NCBI GenBank assembly: GCA_943736015.1
Contig: OX031073.1
Coordinates: forward strand, 24,889,210-24,953,209
DNA length: 64,000 nucleotides
From: Tridacna crocea
Lineage: Eukaryota > Mollusca > Bivalvia > Cardiida > Cardiidae
Reading direction: 5' to 3'
In this document: positions 56,301 to 63,869 of the stretch, piece by piece
Numbering within the stretch: the first letter of the stretch is position 1
Layout: each line of letters opens with the position of its first letter
Program-made: the position numbers and the translations under genes
The notes under the pieces: generated by a model
What the model was told of the DNA's origin: nothing
Database searches by the model: none
Seen by the model: only the letters and a program-made list of their open reading frames with translations

Positions 56301-58841
56301 GAAAATGCTGGTTACCAGCATTTTCTCCTTTTCACACAATGTTTTCAATAGGCTTTTTTACTCAGGGTCGTCAAAAGTCGGGATTGTGTGGTAAAATGTT
56401 AAACACAAACTTATAACATGTAAATGGGTGGCGCTTTAGTAATGCTCATGAGTATAGATAGATATGCTAAGCACTGTGGAAGATCATGTGCTTTAGAGAA
56501 CAATTAGAAACCGCTCAAGCATTCAAGATGCATTAAACTCAATGCGCCTTTACTACAGATAAAACATAAGGAAAAGCATTCGAGAAAGAAGACCAACTCC
56601 TTTTTTAAACAAAAGTTTGGTCACTTTCAAGTTTAAAAAGTTTGTTTTGGAAGCATGTGAGGTTCTCTTTTTTCAGATACTGTACCTTCAAAGGCTTGAA
56701 CACAGCTGTCACTGTATCATTACCAAGGTCTGTCACTTGTTTTCCATTAATCTTGAGACTTGCTGCAGCAACTTTGCTTATCAGCTCGAATCTATTGGAA
56801 TAGACTGTGTTGAAGAGGGAAGTCTTACCGTAGATCTGAAATACCGTTCTCGTCTCTTTATCTGGAACATAATAGAAAGTCCAGGATCAATTTTCACAAA
56901 CTATTCTGAATAGTGTTACTAGTTTAATTCTCAAGAATTTTCCAAATCTGAAAACAACCCAACGCACTTTTTGACAGGCAAAACAAAATAAATTGGCTAC
57001 TCAGAAATGGCGTTACGTTCTAAATCTAGAGCCATACCAAGAATACAAGTCATAAAGGCTGGTGAATACGTTCTAGAGGAATGTCTACGTAAGCCTTCTA
57101 CTCTTTGTAGCTCTTACTTGTGCAGTTACCAGTTTTAGTTCAGAAACATGGTTGGTTTTCAAAAAACTCAGTCCATGGACAAGAGCCACTTGTTTTAAAA
57201 GACTAGTTCAATCTCTGCGCTATCCTGGATCCATATTCACCAATCATTCTTAAGAGCATTCTTTGTCTTATTTTCCAGATATTTCTTAAGTTCAAAGTAA
57301 CATAGCTTTTGATTTACTAACCAAATGATTTAGACAAACAGAAGTCGTGTCACTTTCGTCTTTGGACAGTCGTAGAAAATTAGATATTTTTTAAGAACAG
57401 TTGGTGAGAATGGACCCAAAATGATTGTCAAACCATTAATTGACAAAATCTTGATTAATTCTCCTACTTGTCACTTCGTACCCCAGGTTTTACTTTCCTT
57501 TTATCCCTTAAAATACCTTTCACTACTACAGCTGCCTTTGCTGCCGGTAAAGATAAAGATTAGACTGCAACAAAATGTGCAGTCTGATCTTTGATATACA
57601 CTGTCCACTTTACCGTGACATTCTTAACAACATCGACTATGATAATTCGTCTATTTCGGTCTTTTTTCTAGATTCAAAATGTTTCTCAACATATGTTTAT
57701 CAACACAATACATGTATATAAAATCTTCAAGCATTTGTCAACAGTGTTGATAATCAATACATAGACTGTATTTTCTGAACGTATCCTAATATGTATAAAC
57801 ATATCTCTTTTGAAAAATAATTTGTTTATACCTATGAGAATGTCTTCATCGAAATAAATAGCCGTATCAGTAACGCTTGAATCAGTGTCTGTTGGTTGTT
57901 CAACAGTAAATAGATCATTGCTGTCTATGGTATCTTTGTATTCCTCTTGGTGCAGCTTGAAGCCAATAACAAGTGTCCCTTCACCGTCCTGATCCCGCAC
58001 TTCAGAGGCTAGAAACTTTTGTACAATACGTAGGCTACTTTGTAATGGTAATGGGACATTGTTAGTCAGTTCTTCTAGGGACTCGATGATCCTTGGAGAA
58101 AACATAGTCAATATTTTCATTTAGATAATCACGTGAACCTTAAAAGTAAAAGTGCTTGCCCTGTTTCTTACGTGCATAATCACAACATTCAGATATGTAA
58201 ATCTTTGTTCAAATGACATAAGATATAGCTCACAATAAGAAATGATACGTCGATGCTGCTGATTGTTCAAGCTTCAAATCATAAATAGTACAGAACAAAA
58301 GCAGCTAACGTTAAGCTGTTGAAATACTGGTTTCCCTTTCATTATTTAATGAAATTCTTTATTATGAAACATGAAAACAATAAATAAAAAACAGGTGGTT
58401 GATCCTGTGATCTAAGTATGAAATGAATTTAGAAACTACCAGCCTATGCCTGTATGTTGTTTGAGAGAAAATGAGGATCAAGATAAAACTGGAATTGCGG
58501 ACACCAGTTTTGTAGAATATCCTTGGACCCAGACCTTTTTGCAAATAACAACATTGCAAAAACTCTGTAAGATATGATCACCACTCTAGGATTGTATCCT
58601 TGGTGGTAAAAAATGAAGAAATGGAACTAAAGTAAGAAGTAATCAAGTATATCTTCAACCTGTTTCCAATGTTCGATACTCTTTTTGCAGCGTCGGTAAG
58701 ATCAGGAATTCGTTCAAGGATATTGTTGACTATTCTATAGATATCAGTCAGTATCTGAAATGAAAACGTTAAATGTTAGACCGTCATTTTGCATTCCTTT
58801 TCTAATTAATTATTTGTTCCACGACCCTTCGAAATTTCCGC

Positions 58842-58887
<46 letters not shown>

Positions 58888-61800
58888 ATTCCCCCTCTCT
58901 CTCATTCAATTCTCTCTCTCTCTCTCTCTCTCTCTCAGATTCCCCCTCTCTCTCTTTCAATTCCTTACCTTATTTCACACCTTTAAGGCTTAACCCGTTA
59001 AGTAAGTGAAATGATACATACTACGCTATAGTACGTACAAGATCAGATATAATCAACACTTATTCGCTTAAATTTATCAAATGCAAACTGGCATCATTCA
59101 GACCATATTAAATTGCACACTCTTCTACTCAAAGCTAAAATTGGTTTGCTTGACCTTTAACCCTTTCCTACATAGATACTCATTTTGACATCTCAACAAC
59201 AGACAGCTTTTGAAAACATTGTGGGAAAAGGAGAAATTGCTCGTAAAGAGCAATTTCTCCCTTTCCCACAATGTTTTCCACTTAATCAGATATTTGTATC
59301 GTCATTTGTCCATATTTTTGACATCATATCTTAATTTGCTGCTGAAATGGAAGAGCCTCAAATTGGCATATCAGGGAAAGGGTTAAAATGGTAATGATTT
59401 TTATTACAATTTAAACAATAATGTTACGTATTTTTTTCTAATCTACATTTAAAAGATGGTGAATGTAGTTATATGAGATCAACGTTCTGTCACTTTGGTT
59501 GAATCACACATCATTCATTATGAATTCTAGATAGTGTTTCCCTTTTCATAAAAGCCTTGAAACCTTCATCATTGTATGTTTCCCGGAGCACCAAAACAGA
59601 GAACTACAACTATGTTTCAGATTTGTTTTCCCAAAAATTTCTGAGAGCATGAAAATATCCTTCAAATAAACAGGAGTAACGTTTCCGGACACTAACGGTG
59701 ACAGTTTTCCCCCAAAAGTTGCTGAGATCTTTGGTAAAACCAAAGAGCGTCCCATGAAAATGAAAGAGACCTGGATGACTTGTAAGCTCTGTTTTATCAT
59801 GGTTATCCATCAAGACTTTTGACTTTTAAAGAACCACAGCTTTAAAACCCTTCTACAAATATTTGATCAGGAGGGAAATTTGTGTTATTGTTGAAAACAT
59901 TTTCCTCAGCACTATTTTGAAGTTTCTCGAAAAAAAAAAAACACACAAATAAAATGATTGGTAAGGAAATACGACTGAAACACTACAGTGGGGGGAGGCG
60001 AAGCAGATTTTTCTGATCTATCTGTTCAATAATAATTTCGGCACTTAATGTAAATTACGAGCCATGCTCTCTGAAAAGGCAACTTAATGCATCTCCAAAA
60101 AGTTATGACCCAGATCAGCCTATGTTGACTGCACAGGCTGACCTAAATCGATACTTTATGCTAATTTATCGCTATCAACTTGTTCTATTGGCCAGTTTTC
60201 TGCATGTCAAAGCACCAGTATACCTCAGTCCGATATTATAAAAAAATGACTCATACTACTGGATGTTATGAATTACGGTGATGCATTAAATACTCTTTTA
60301 CCAAAGCATGGTCCCTTTTTCCGAAAAACAATCTTTACTTTGCCTGCACGTGCAGCCTAATATTGGCAAACAGTCTCAACCTCATCACAACACACATTTA
60401 TTCATGGTGTTGAATGATATACTCACATCTGGAATAGTCACAACAAATTCCCAAAAGTTAAATACTATTTCAGCGACGTAAATTACATCAGCCTCTGTCA
60501 GAGTAAGGCTTGGGTCTGTAAGCGCCAGCGTACTACTCAAGACATCTTTTAAGTTGGTGCCATCAAGCTGAATCTAGATGGGAAAACAAATATATGTACT
60601 TTTTCTCCCTGTAATCTAAATAAAGTACCAGATTTTACTAACTTTGCTTCTGATAAATGAAATTTTGGTTTTTAATACATTATCAAACAACACGAAAACC
60701 ATAAAGAGTCCTTTAGTTCCTTTTAGCAAACTAAGGCTTAAATGACACTTTAGTATTGCTATTCCAGATTGGGGTGGGAAGGAATGTCCTTCTCCTACAG
60801 TACGGGTCCAAGATCAGACAAAATCAGCTAGCCTGAAGACGCAAGATGCACATTCTATTTAGTCTTAATCTATAGTGTCAGTACAAGGCTCTTGAGTCGT
60901 GTTTGGCACTCTCAGGGCTAATTTCACCCGTCATTTCATTGATCACTCATTTCTAAAAAAAAATCATCAGATTTACAATACAACTGAATATGGATATTTA
61001 TAACAAATGGGATCAGTTTACCTCTGCTTGCGCCTTCAGGCTAGCTGTACTGTCTGACTCGTCTAGAACTGGGAAAGGCTCACATCTGGGACTGTAAGTT
61101 ATATATCCAAACCTCGCGCTGTCATCGTAGCCTCCCAAGCACTCTCTAAATGCAAAGGCGCCACTTACTGAAGAAAGAGAAACGTAAAACCTGAAGAACA
61201 TGAAAGTTCGCAACAAATGCAGAAACAAAAACCGCACCTGGCGGGATGAGAAAAGATCCTCGTTTATTGAGATTTGAAAGGCCAACGCCATAACCCCTTA
61301 CCATACAACAAAATTTTAGACTGGTCCAAATTGAAAGCACTTGCAGACGACAAAGTAAAGGTATCTCTAAAATTGAAATTTGTTTCCAGCAGGGTGAAAA
61401 CATTGTGGGAAAAGAAGAAAATGCTGGTTACCAGCATTTTCTCCTTTTGCCACAATGTTTTTAAAAGGCTTCTATATCAGGGTGGTAAAAACCAGGGATT
61501 GTTTGGTAAAGAGTTTACTACTAAGCCAAAGAGAAATTTCCCCAACACACTGATTTGCGGATCAGAAATGAAATATTGCTCAAATGGTACGTTTTGTCCG
61601 TGATGGGATACAAAAAAATGTGGCAAAGGAGAAAGTGCTGGTTACTAACAACTCCATTTCCCCCACTTTTTTTAACCCTCTATCCCATAAGGCATTTCTA
61701 TGGTATCTCTAATTGACCCTAAATAACAGCATGGATGAAGCCGTTTCTTATGTGTATATGACCTTTTGATAGTGCAGAAAACATTGTGGCAAAAGGTGAA

Positions 61801-62887
61801 ATTGCTCGTCATGAGCAATTTCACTATTTGCTACAATGTCTTCCAAAGGCTCCTACAAGCAATGTGTAGAAATGAGTATTATGGAGTAAAGGGTTAAAAG
61901 CCGTCTTTCTCAGGGTCATTAAGACTCGGGATTCTCTGGTAAAGGGTTCAATTACTTTTTCTGTGCAAATACATTATCAGTGTTTTAGACAGCATAGATC
62001 AATTATAAAATGGATCGTTCTGTGTGGTATGATCTCGATGCTCGCCGCCAACAAAAAGCACAATGAGAAGTGTACATCACGTACAGACATTACTTACTAG
62101 ATACTGGAATGGCTGCGCCACTCCTTTAAGTATTATTGATACCGATCACTCTAGGAATGAAATTTATATCTTTCACAAAAAAAATTGTATCAATCTCCAT
62201 TAAGTTTTTTTTCACACTCTAGTTTAGCAAAGGCATCTGTACTAGCTGTAGAAGGTGCGCGACAGTATTCCCGATGATGGTCACTCGATTAGATAAATAG
62301 AGGATATTTGTTTTTTCGCGAGTTGCGATCTAACGAGTGAAAATATTACAGCTGGTGTTCTAGAGATGAAATATTTTTAGATCTGTTACAGAAAATATAT
62401 ATATATATATATTTGTTACATTCGTCATACCTCTTTTGGAAGCTTACATCAAAATCTAGAACAGTTCTTCTCGGTATTCCCCGTGGTGTATCCTCTCCAT
62501 GCAGAACAAAGCTTTATAATATTACGTAAAGCTCAAGAAATTTAGAGTAAATTACATCATAATTCCACCTGGTTGACTGGCACGTGCTGTTTACCTAGGT
62601 AAATAGTGTCCGAGAACTTTGGTTTCTGCCTTTAATTTGAAGAGTTAGAAAATAAAGCCAGTATTTTCACTGGTCGTAACCATGAGATATTCCACCGTGC
62701 TTTCGTAATAAACAACCGAAAAACATGAAATGAATTTCGATCTTTCATCGAAAAAGATATCCTCTAAAAATCACCATGTATGTACCTTCATAACACCTCT
62801 CCCAACTGTAGCTTATCTCGCCTACACGGACAGAAGGAAATGTTACTTCTGTACCATTCACATCGAGTTTAACGCGCCGACAGGCAA
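47101..62887 (-). CDS. adhesion G-protein-coupled receptor, 13 exons, N-terminus outside window
   Basis: Exons on the minus strand in gene order: 62887-62786, 61167-61022, 60573-60427, 58754-58660, 58091-57832, 56861-56686, 56054-55881, 55499-55378, 53856-53594, 51817-51748, 51437-51238, 49661-49534, 47304-47101. All junctions are GT-AG and phase-consistent; 694 visible residues. Order: HormR-like Cys module (1-61), GAIN helices and beta region (83-308), GPS (309-366) with C..W........C.C and HLT at 358-360, seven transmembrane helices (from about 385 to 620), 67-residue tail. In this family the GAIN domain cleaves itself before Thr of HL/T and the freed N-terminal end of the 7TM part acts as a tethered agonist; the needed residues are present. 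The subfamily cannot be fixed without the missing N-terminal domains. Confidence 0.93.
47305..47930. other. intron 12, first part
   Basis: AT-rich; short frames on the + strand have no support. Confidence 0.5.
47933..48072. repeat. family F palindrome
   Basis: AGTTGTGCGATCAGGTGGC to CCACCTGACCGCACAACG. The G in the GTGCG end and the C in CGCAC are mirrored relative to the GTACG of other copies. Confidence 0.9.
48820..49157. repeat. dispersed repeat with GACGGACAGACGGAC tail, copy 1
   Basis: ACCTCCCACAAGCTCCTTG, AGGTCTTTGTTACAGAATGC, GCACATGCACAACTTCATAT, ACTGACGGACAGACGGACAC and CCAGTAAACCCCCTCC, in the same order as at 50068-50412. Confidence 0.9.
49534..49661 (-). CDS. adhesion GPCR exon 12, TM6-TM7
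   Basis: GLTWVFGFLAIGGARITFHY then VFAALNAFQGFFIFLLFT. The LTW.FGFLA and N..QGFFIF motifs are typical of family B2 receptors. Donor CAG|GTAACA. Confidence 0.96.
49760..49846. repeat. family E palindrome
   Basis: AAATCGTCGGTTTACTTCG to AAATAAACCGACGAAAT. The AAATCG/CGAAAT ends are mirrored changes relative to the usual ATATCG/CGATAT. Confidence 0.9.
49855..50062. repeat. family C element, partial
   Basis: AATCATGCTCTTGCAAAAAG, then AAACCATTATGGATCCATG, then GTTTTGACGCAGGTCAGC. It is cut by the next repeat. Confidence 0.7.
50068..50412. repeat. dispersed repeat with GACGGACGGACAGAC tail, copy 2
   Basis: Same order of landmarks as 48820-49157, ending CCAGTATACCCCCTCC and ACGTGGTATAATTAG. Confidence 0.9.
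50413..51237. other. intron 11, remainder
   Basis: No recognised element. CGATTAGCCTGATTGGTCG-like symmetry at 50505-50525 is short and may be chance. Confidence 0.45.
51238..51437 (-). CDS. adhesion GPCR exon 11, ECL2 to TM6
   Basis: (Y)CWLARDAMIYGFIIPVAVIL opens TM5 after the conserved ECL2 CW. Then HNLLRRKSHKMASNQSERK is intracellular loop 3 and LHLQAAVSIFVVM enters TM6. Confidence 0.96.
51748..51817 (-). CDS. adhesion GPCR exon 10, TM4 end and ECL2
   Basis: (G)IPAIPVVTIAILDHELYYGG then NGY; phase 1 in, phase 2 out. The small exon splitting TM4/ECL2 joins in frame to exons 9 and 11. Confidence 0.93.
51818..52199. other. intron 9, part
   Basis: No recognised element. Confidence 0.45.
52200..52588. 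repeat. family I element, copy 2
   Basis: CTCAGATTCATAAATAAGTG and GTGCACTTAATTTTC at the left; AATTAAGTGCACACTTATTC and GTGGAACTGAG at the right. The middle shares CGACGTCGCATAGACC-like and TCTGTTAGTCAAAAT-like blocks with 6419-6870, in partly different orientation. Confidence 0.82.
52586..52858. repeat. family B element, full length
   Basis: TGGGGTGCAAGACGCC to GCGTGTTGCAGGCCATAT; both palindromes well kept (GGATTGGCCTGCGCAGTCC and inverse). Confidence 0.92.
52856..53036 (+). repeat. 89-bp tandem duplication
   Basis: TATCGTCATTTGTCTAACAA and TATCGCCATTTGTCTAACAA each precede GCATGAGTACACAACGGTTT and ATGGCGCTA. About 6 differences between copies. Confidence 0.92.
53038..53273. repeat. family C element
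   Basis: GAGCCATACTCTTTCAAAAG to CCTTCTCAAAGCATGGCTG. Confidence 0.8.
53594..53856 (-). CDS. adhesion GPCR exon 9, TM2-TM4
   Basis: KLRNGRGQKVLINLSVAMVC (TM2), ENKLVCKVVAALLHYFILV with the conserved TM3 Cys, SFMWMLVEGVLQYLRFV (the FMWMLVEG motif of family B2), then TM4 start. Donor TGGG|GTAAGT. Confidence 0.97.
53857..54589. other. intron 8, part
   Basis: AT-rich, no element recognised. Confidence 0.45.
54590..54815. repeat. family K-like element
   Basis: CCGCAGTTAATCGAGAAATA, TTTTCGATATTTCATG, ACGACCAGTGAGAAATACCG, GTTACCTAGGCAAAATTG and CCACTCGATGAAATG, related in order to 62560-62760. Confidence 0.6.
54948..55175 (+). repeat. family A element, third core type
   Basis: TTAACCCTTTCCCACACG to TTGGTTAAGGGTTAA. 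Core GAAAACACTGTGGGAAAAGG with the inverse CACAGTGTTTTC: the T-to-C change in ACATTGTG is mirrored. Confidence 0.93.
55378..55499 (-). CDS. adhesion GPCR exon 8, TM1
   Basis: DLEAHTISSTNKLVLKVVTK then VGLSFSIVGLGLGIVTFVMF. First helix. GPS-distal stalk is short, as usual. Confidence 0.95.
55551..55757. repeat. family B element, partly deleted
   Basis: TAGGCTAATCCAAATCAACAC, GCGCAAGTCTACTGCACTGC and CGTGTTGCAAGCC. The right palindrome is missing its second half. Confidence 0.78.
55881..56054 (-). CDS. adhesion GPCR exon 7, GPS
   Basis: 58 codons, phase 0. Cys at residues 314, 323, 342, 354 and 356, Trp at 326 and 337, ending CRCNHLTNFAVLI. HLT at 358-360 is the self-cleavage site. Matches the GPS consensus C.YWD.......W...GC.......C.CNHLTNFA.L. 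Confidence 0.98.
56173..56402 (+). repeat. family A element with a mirrored arm change
   Basis: TTAACTCTTTACCACACAAG to GGTAAAATGTTAA. Core has GTGTGAAAAGG on the left and CCTTTTCACAC on the right, where other copies have GTGGG and CCCAC. Confidence 0.93.
56686..56861 (-). CDS. adhesion GPCR exon 6, GAIN domain
   Basis: (D)KETRTVFQIYGKTSLFNTVY, then NRFELISKVAAASLKINGKQ and VTDLGNDTVTAVFKPLK. Beta-strand-rich GAIN subdomain B pattern (V.A.L......L...V...FK). Confidence 0.93.
57226..57420. repeat. family L element, diverged copy
   Basis: GGATCCATATTCACCAATCA with TTCTTAAGAGC, and TTTTTAAGAACAGTTGG with GAGAATGGACCC. Confidence 0.7.
57540..57612. repeat. family G, partial
   Basis: AAAGATTAGACTGCAAC and GTGCAGTCTGATCTTTGATA, then TACACTGTCC. 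Confidence 0.65.
57832..58091 (-). CDS. adhesion GPCR exon 5, GAIN domain
   Basis: (R)IIESLEELTNNVPLPLQSSL, RIVQKFLASEVRDQDGEGTL, VIGFKLHQEE and a Thr/Asp-rich loop, ending TAIYFDEDILI. The acceptor is TCCAAG. Exons 5 and 6 join through a split Asp codon. Confidence 0.9.
58092..58659. other. intron 4
   Basis: No recognised element. Confidence 0.45.
58660..58754 (-). CDS. adhesion GPCR exon 4, GAIN helix
   Basis: ILTDIYRIVNNILERIPDLT, DAAKRVSNIGN; amphipathic helix of GAIN subdomain A. Phase 0 in, 2 out. Confidence 0.9.
58843..58967 (+). repeat. CT microsatellite
   Basis: Two CT runs separated by CAGATTCCCCC and CATTCAATT. It lies about 90 bp upstream, in gene sense, of exon 4 in intron 3; read as GA on the gene strand. 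Confidence 0.97.
59157..59386 (+). repeat. family A element, hybrid form
   Basis: TTAACCCTTTCCTACATAG to GGGAAAGGGTTAA. The arms match the GGGAAAAGGAG type but the loop is GAAATTGCTCGTAAAGAGC. Confidence 0.93.
59387..60059. other. intron 3, part
   Basis: A-run at 59930. No element or exon recognised; two overlapping minus-strand frames near 59600-59800 have no splice or homology support. Confidence 0.45.
60060..60312. repeat. family C element
   Basis: GAGCCATGCTCTCTGAAAAG to TTTTACCAAAGCATGGTCCC; core GACCCAGATCAGCC and GGCTGACCTAAATC. Confidence 0.85.
60427..60573 (-). CDS. adhesion GPCR exon 3, GAIN subdomain A start
   Basis: IQLDGTNLKDVLSSTLALTD, PSLTLTEADVIYVAEIVFNF and WEFVVTIPD. The L..AL...T..... 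LT..DV...A.I pattern is usual for the start of GAIN helices. Confidence 0.92.
60790..60930. repeat. family G-like, decayed
   Basis: TACAGTACGGGTCCAAGATC, GTCTTAATCTATAGTGTCAG and CAAGGCTCTTGAGTCGTG. Confidence 0.4.
61022..61167 (-). CDS. adhesion GPCR exon 2, second part of the HormR-like module
   Basis: (V)SGAFAFRECLGGYDDSARFG, YITYSPRCEPFPVLDESDST and a helix ASLKAQAE. RECLG......A.(W/F)G.......RC fits the C-terminal half of hormone-receptor-type modules in adhesion GPCRs, with Phe where Trp is usual. Confidence 0.88.
61205..61545 (-). repeat. tRNA-derived SINE split by a family A insertion
   Basis: CAACAAATGCAGAAACAAAA, ACCGCACCTGGCGGGATGAG and AAGGCCAACGCCATAA, then after the insert ACTACTAAGCCAAAGAGA. 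The uninterrupted relative at 63880 reads ATACCATAACCACTGAGCC across the same site. Confidence 0.75.
61290..61517 (+). repeat. family A element nested in a SINE
   Basis: ATAACCCCTTACCATAC to GTTTGGTAAAGAGTTTA. The terminal TTAAs have mutated; the core palindrome has two mismatches. Confidence 0.88.
61617..61950 (+). repeat. family A element split by another family A
   Basis: ATGTGGCAAAGGAGAAAGTG to CCCCCACTTTTTTTAA, and after the insert AAGCCGTCTTTCTCAGGGTC to TCTCTGGTAAAGGGTT. Confidence 0.8.
61672..61897 (+). repeat. family A variant-core element nested in family A
   Basis: TTAACCCTCTATCCC to GGAGTAAAGGGTTAA. Core GGTGAAATTGCTCGTCATGAG with mismatches on the right arm. Confidence 0.9.
61965..62050. 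repeat. family G, decayed
   Basis: AGACAGCATAGATCAATTAT and GTGTGGTATGATCTCGATG. Confidence 0.4.
62265..62780. repeat. family K elements, diverged
   Basis: CACTCGATTAGATAAATAGAGG, GAGATGAAATATTTTTAGATC, then CCACCTGGTTGACTGGCACG, GTTTACCTAGGTAAATAG and GAAATGAATTTCGATCTTTC. Pieces of one family in both orientations. Confidence 0.6.
62786..62887 (-). CDS. adhesion GPCR exon 1 visible, HormR-like module
   Basis: ACRRVKLDVNGTEVTFPSVR then VGEISYSWERCYE; phase 1 in and out. FP....GE.......C fits the first half of the module. It needs a further upstream exon, not found in 62900-64000, so the gene continues to the right. Confidence 0.85.
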
Positions 62888-62919
62888 CTGAAAAAGAAAA
62901 AAAAAACAGTATACATAGA

Positions 62920-63075
62920 GGATATTTTTTTTTTGTGTGTGTAAGATCGAAATTTATTTCATCGAGTGGACACCATCGGTAATATTTTCACGAGTGGCGC
63001 GGCCACTCGTGAAAATATTACCGATGGTGTTCACGAGATGAAATAAATTTCGATCTTTCACCGAAAAAAACAAAT
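62920..63075. repeat. family K long palindrome
   Basis: GATCGAAATTTATTTCATCG on the left and CGAGATGAAATAAATTTCGA with TC on the right. GTAATATTTTCACGAGTGGC and its inverse meet at the centre (GCCACTCGTGAAAATATTAC). Arms of about 60 bp with few mismatches. Confidence 0.92.
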
Positions 63076-63104
63076 ATCCTATTTATTTTATGCTTTTAAC
63101 CCTT

Positions 63105-63375
63105 TCTGGGAGGAGCTTTATCAAAATTCAGTACAGCTCTTTTCCCTTATTCCCCGTGGCTTACCCCTTCTGCATAGCAACGTTACGTCATGCGCGAGAA
63201 ATGTAAGGTATATGACGTCATATTTCCCATCTGGTCGTTAGGCACGCGCAATTTACCTAGGCGACAAGAACGTGAAAATCGGTATTTTCACAGGTGGTAC
63301 CAGTGTAAGATCGAAAAATATTTTCACTGCTATTTCTCGATATCCTACCGGAAAGCATGAAATAAAATAAAAGGG
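63105..63375. repeat. family K-like element
   Basis: ACGTCATATTTCCCATCTGG, CGTTAGGCACGCGCAATTT, ACCTAGGCGACAAGAACG, GGTATTTTCACAGGTGG and AAGATCGAAAAATATTTTC. Confidence 0.6.
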
Positions 63376-63394
63376 ACATTTCTCAAAGGAGCTA

Positions 63395-63850
63395 GGCATT
63401 GTGAAGAAGGAGTCTAATGCCTCTGCGAAAGTATCGACTCATATCTTCCTATGCAGTCTCCACTGGCTGACATGGGCCGAAACGTTTTTGCTATCCTTAT
63501 TTATTTCATGTCAAAAGACCATTCTATCCCATGGTTAACTCTTTACCAAACGACAAAATCGTAGACTTGTCCAAATTGAAAGTACTTGCAGACGACAATA
63601 TAAATATGGCTCACAAATTGAAATTTGTTTTGGGAAGGGTAGAAAACTGTGTTGGAAAAGGAGAAAATGCTGGTAACCAGCATTTTCTCCTTTTCCCACA
63701 ATGTTCCCACAATGTTTTCAAAAAGTTTCTACCTCAGGGTCGTTAAAAATCAGGATTGTATGGTAAAGAGTTAAACAAAATGGAGGGGGTCAATAATCAT
63801 GTGACGGCTTGCTTGGAAAATGCGTTACGCAGATGCATTAAAACGGAGAT
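63395..63850. repeat. family C element carrying a nested family A
   Basis: GAAGAAGGAGTCTAATGCC, GTATCGACTCATATCTTCC, GGCTGACATGGGCCGAAACG, then after the insert ATCATGTGACGGCTTGCTTG and GCAGATGCATTAAAACGG. Confidence 0.8.
63535..63774 (+). repeat. family A element nested in family C
   Basis: TTAACTCTTTACCAAACG to ATGGTAAAGAGTTAA. The right arm contains an 11-bp tandem duplication (TTCCCACAATG repeated). Confidence 0.92.
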
Positions 63851-63869
63851 TGCCGGTTCGTAACAAAGA

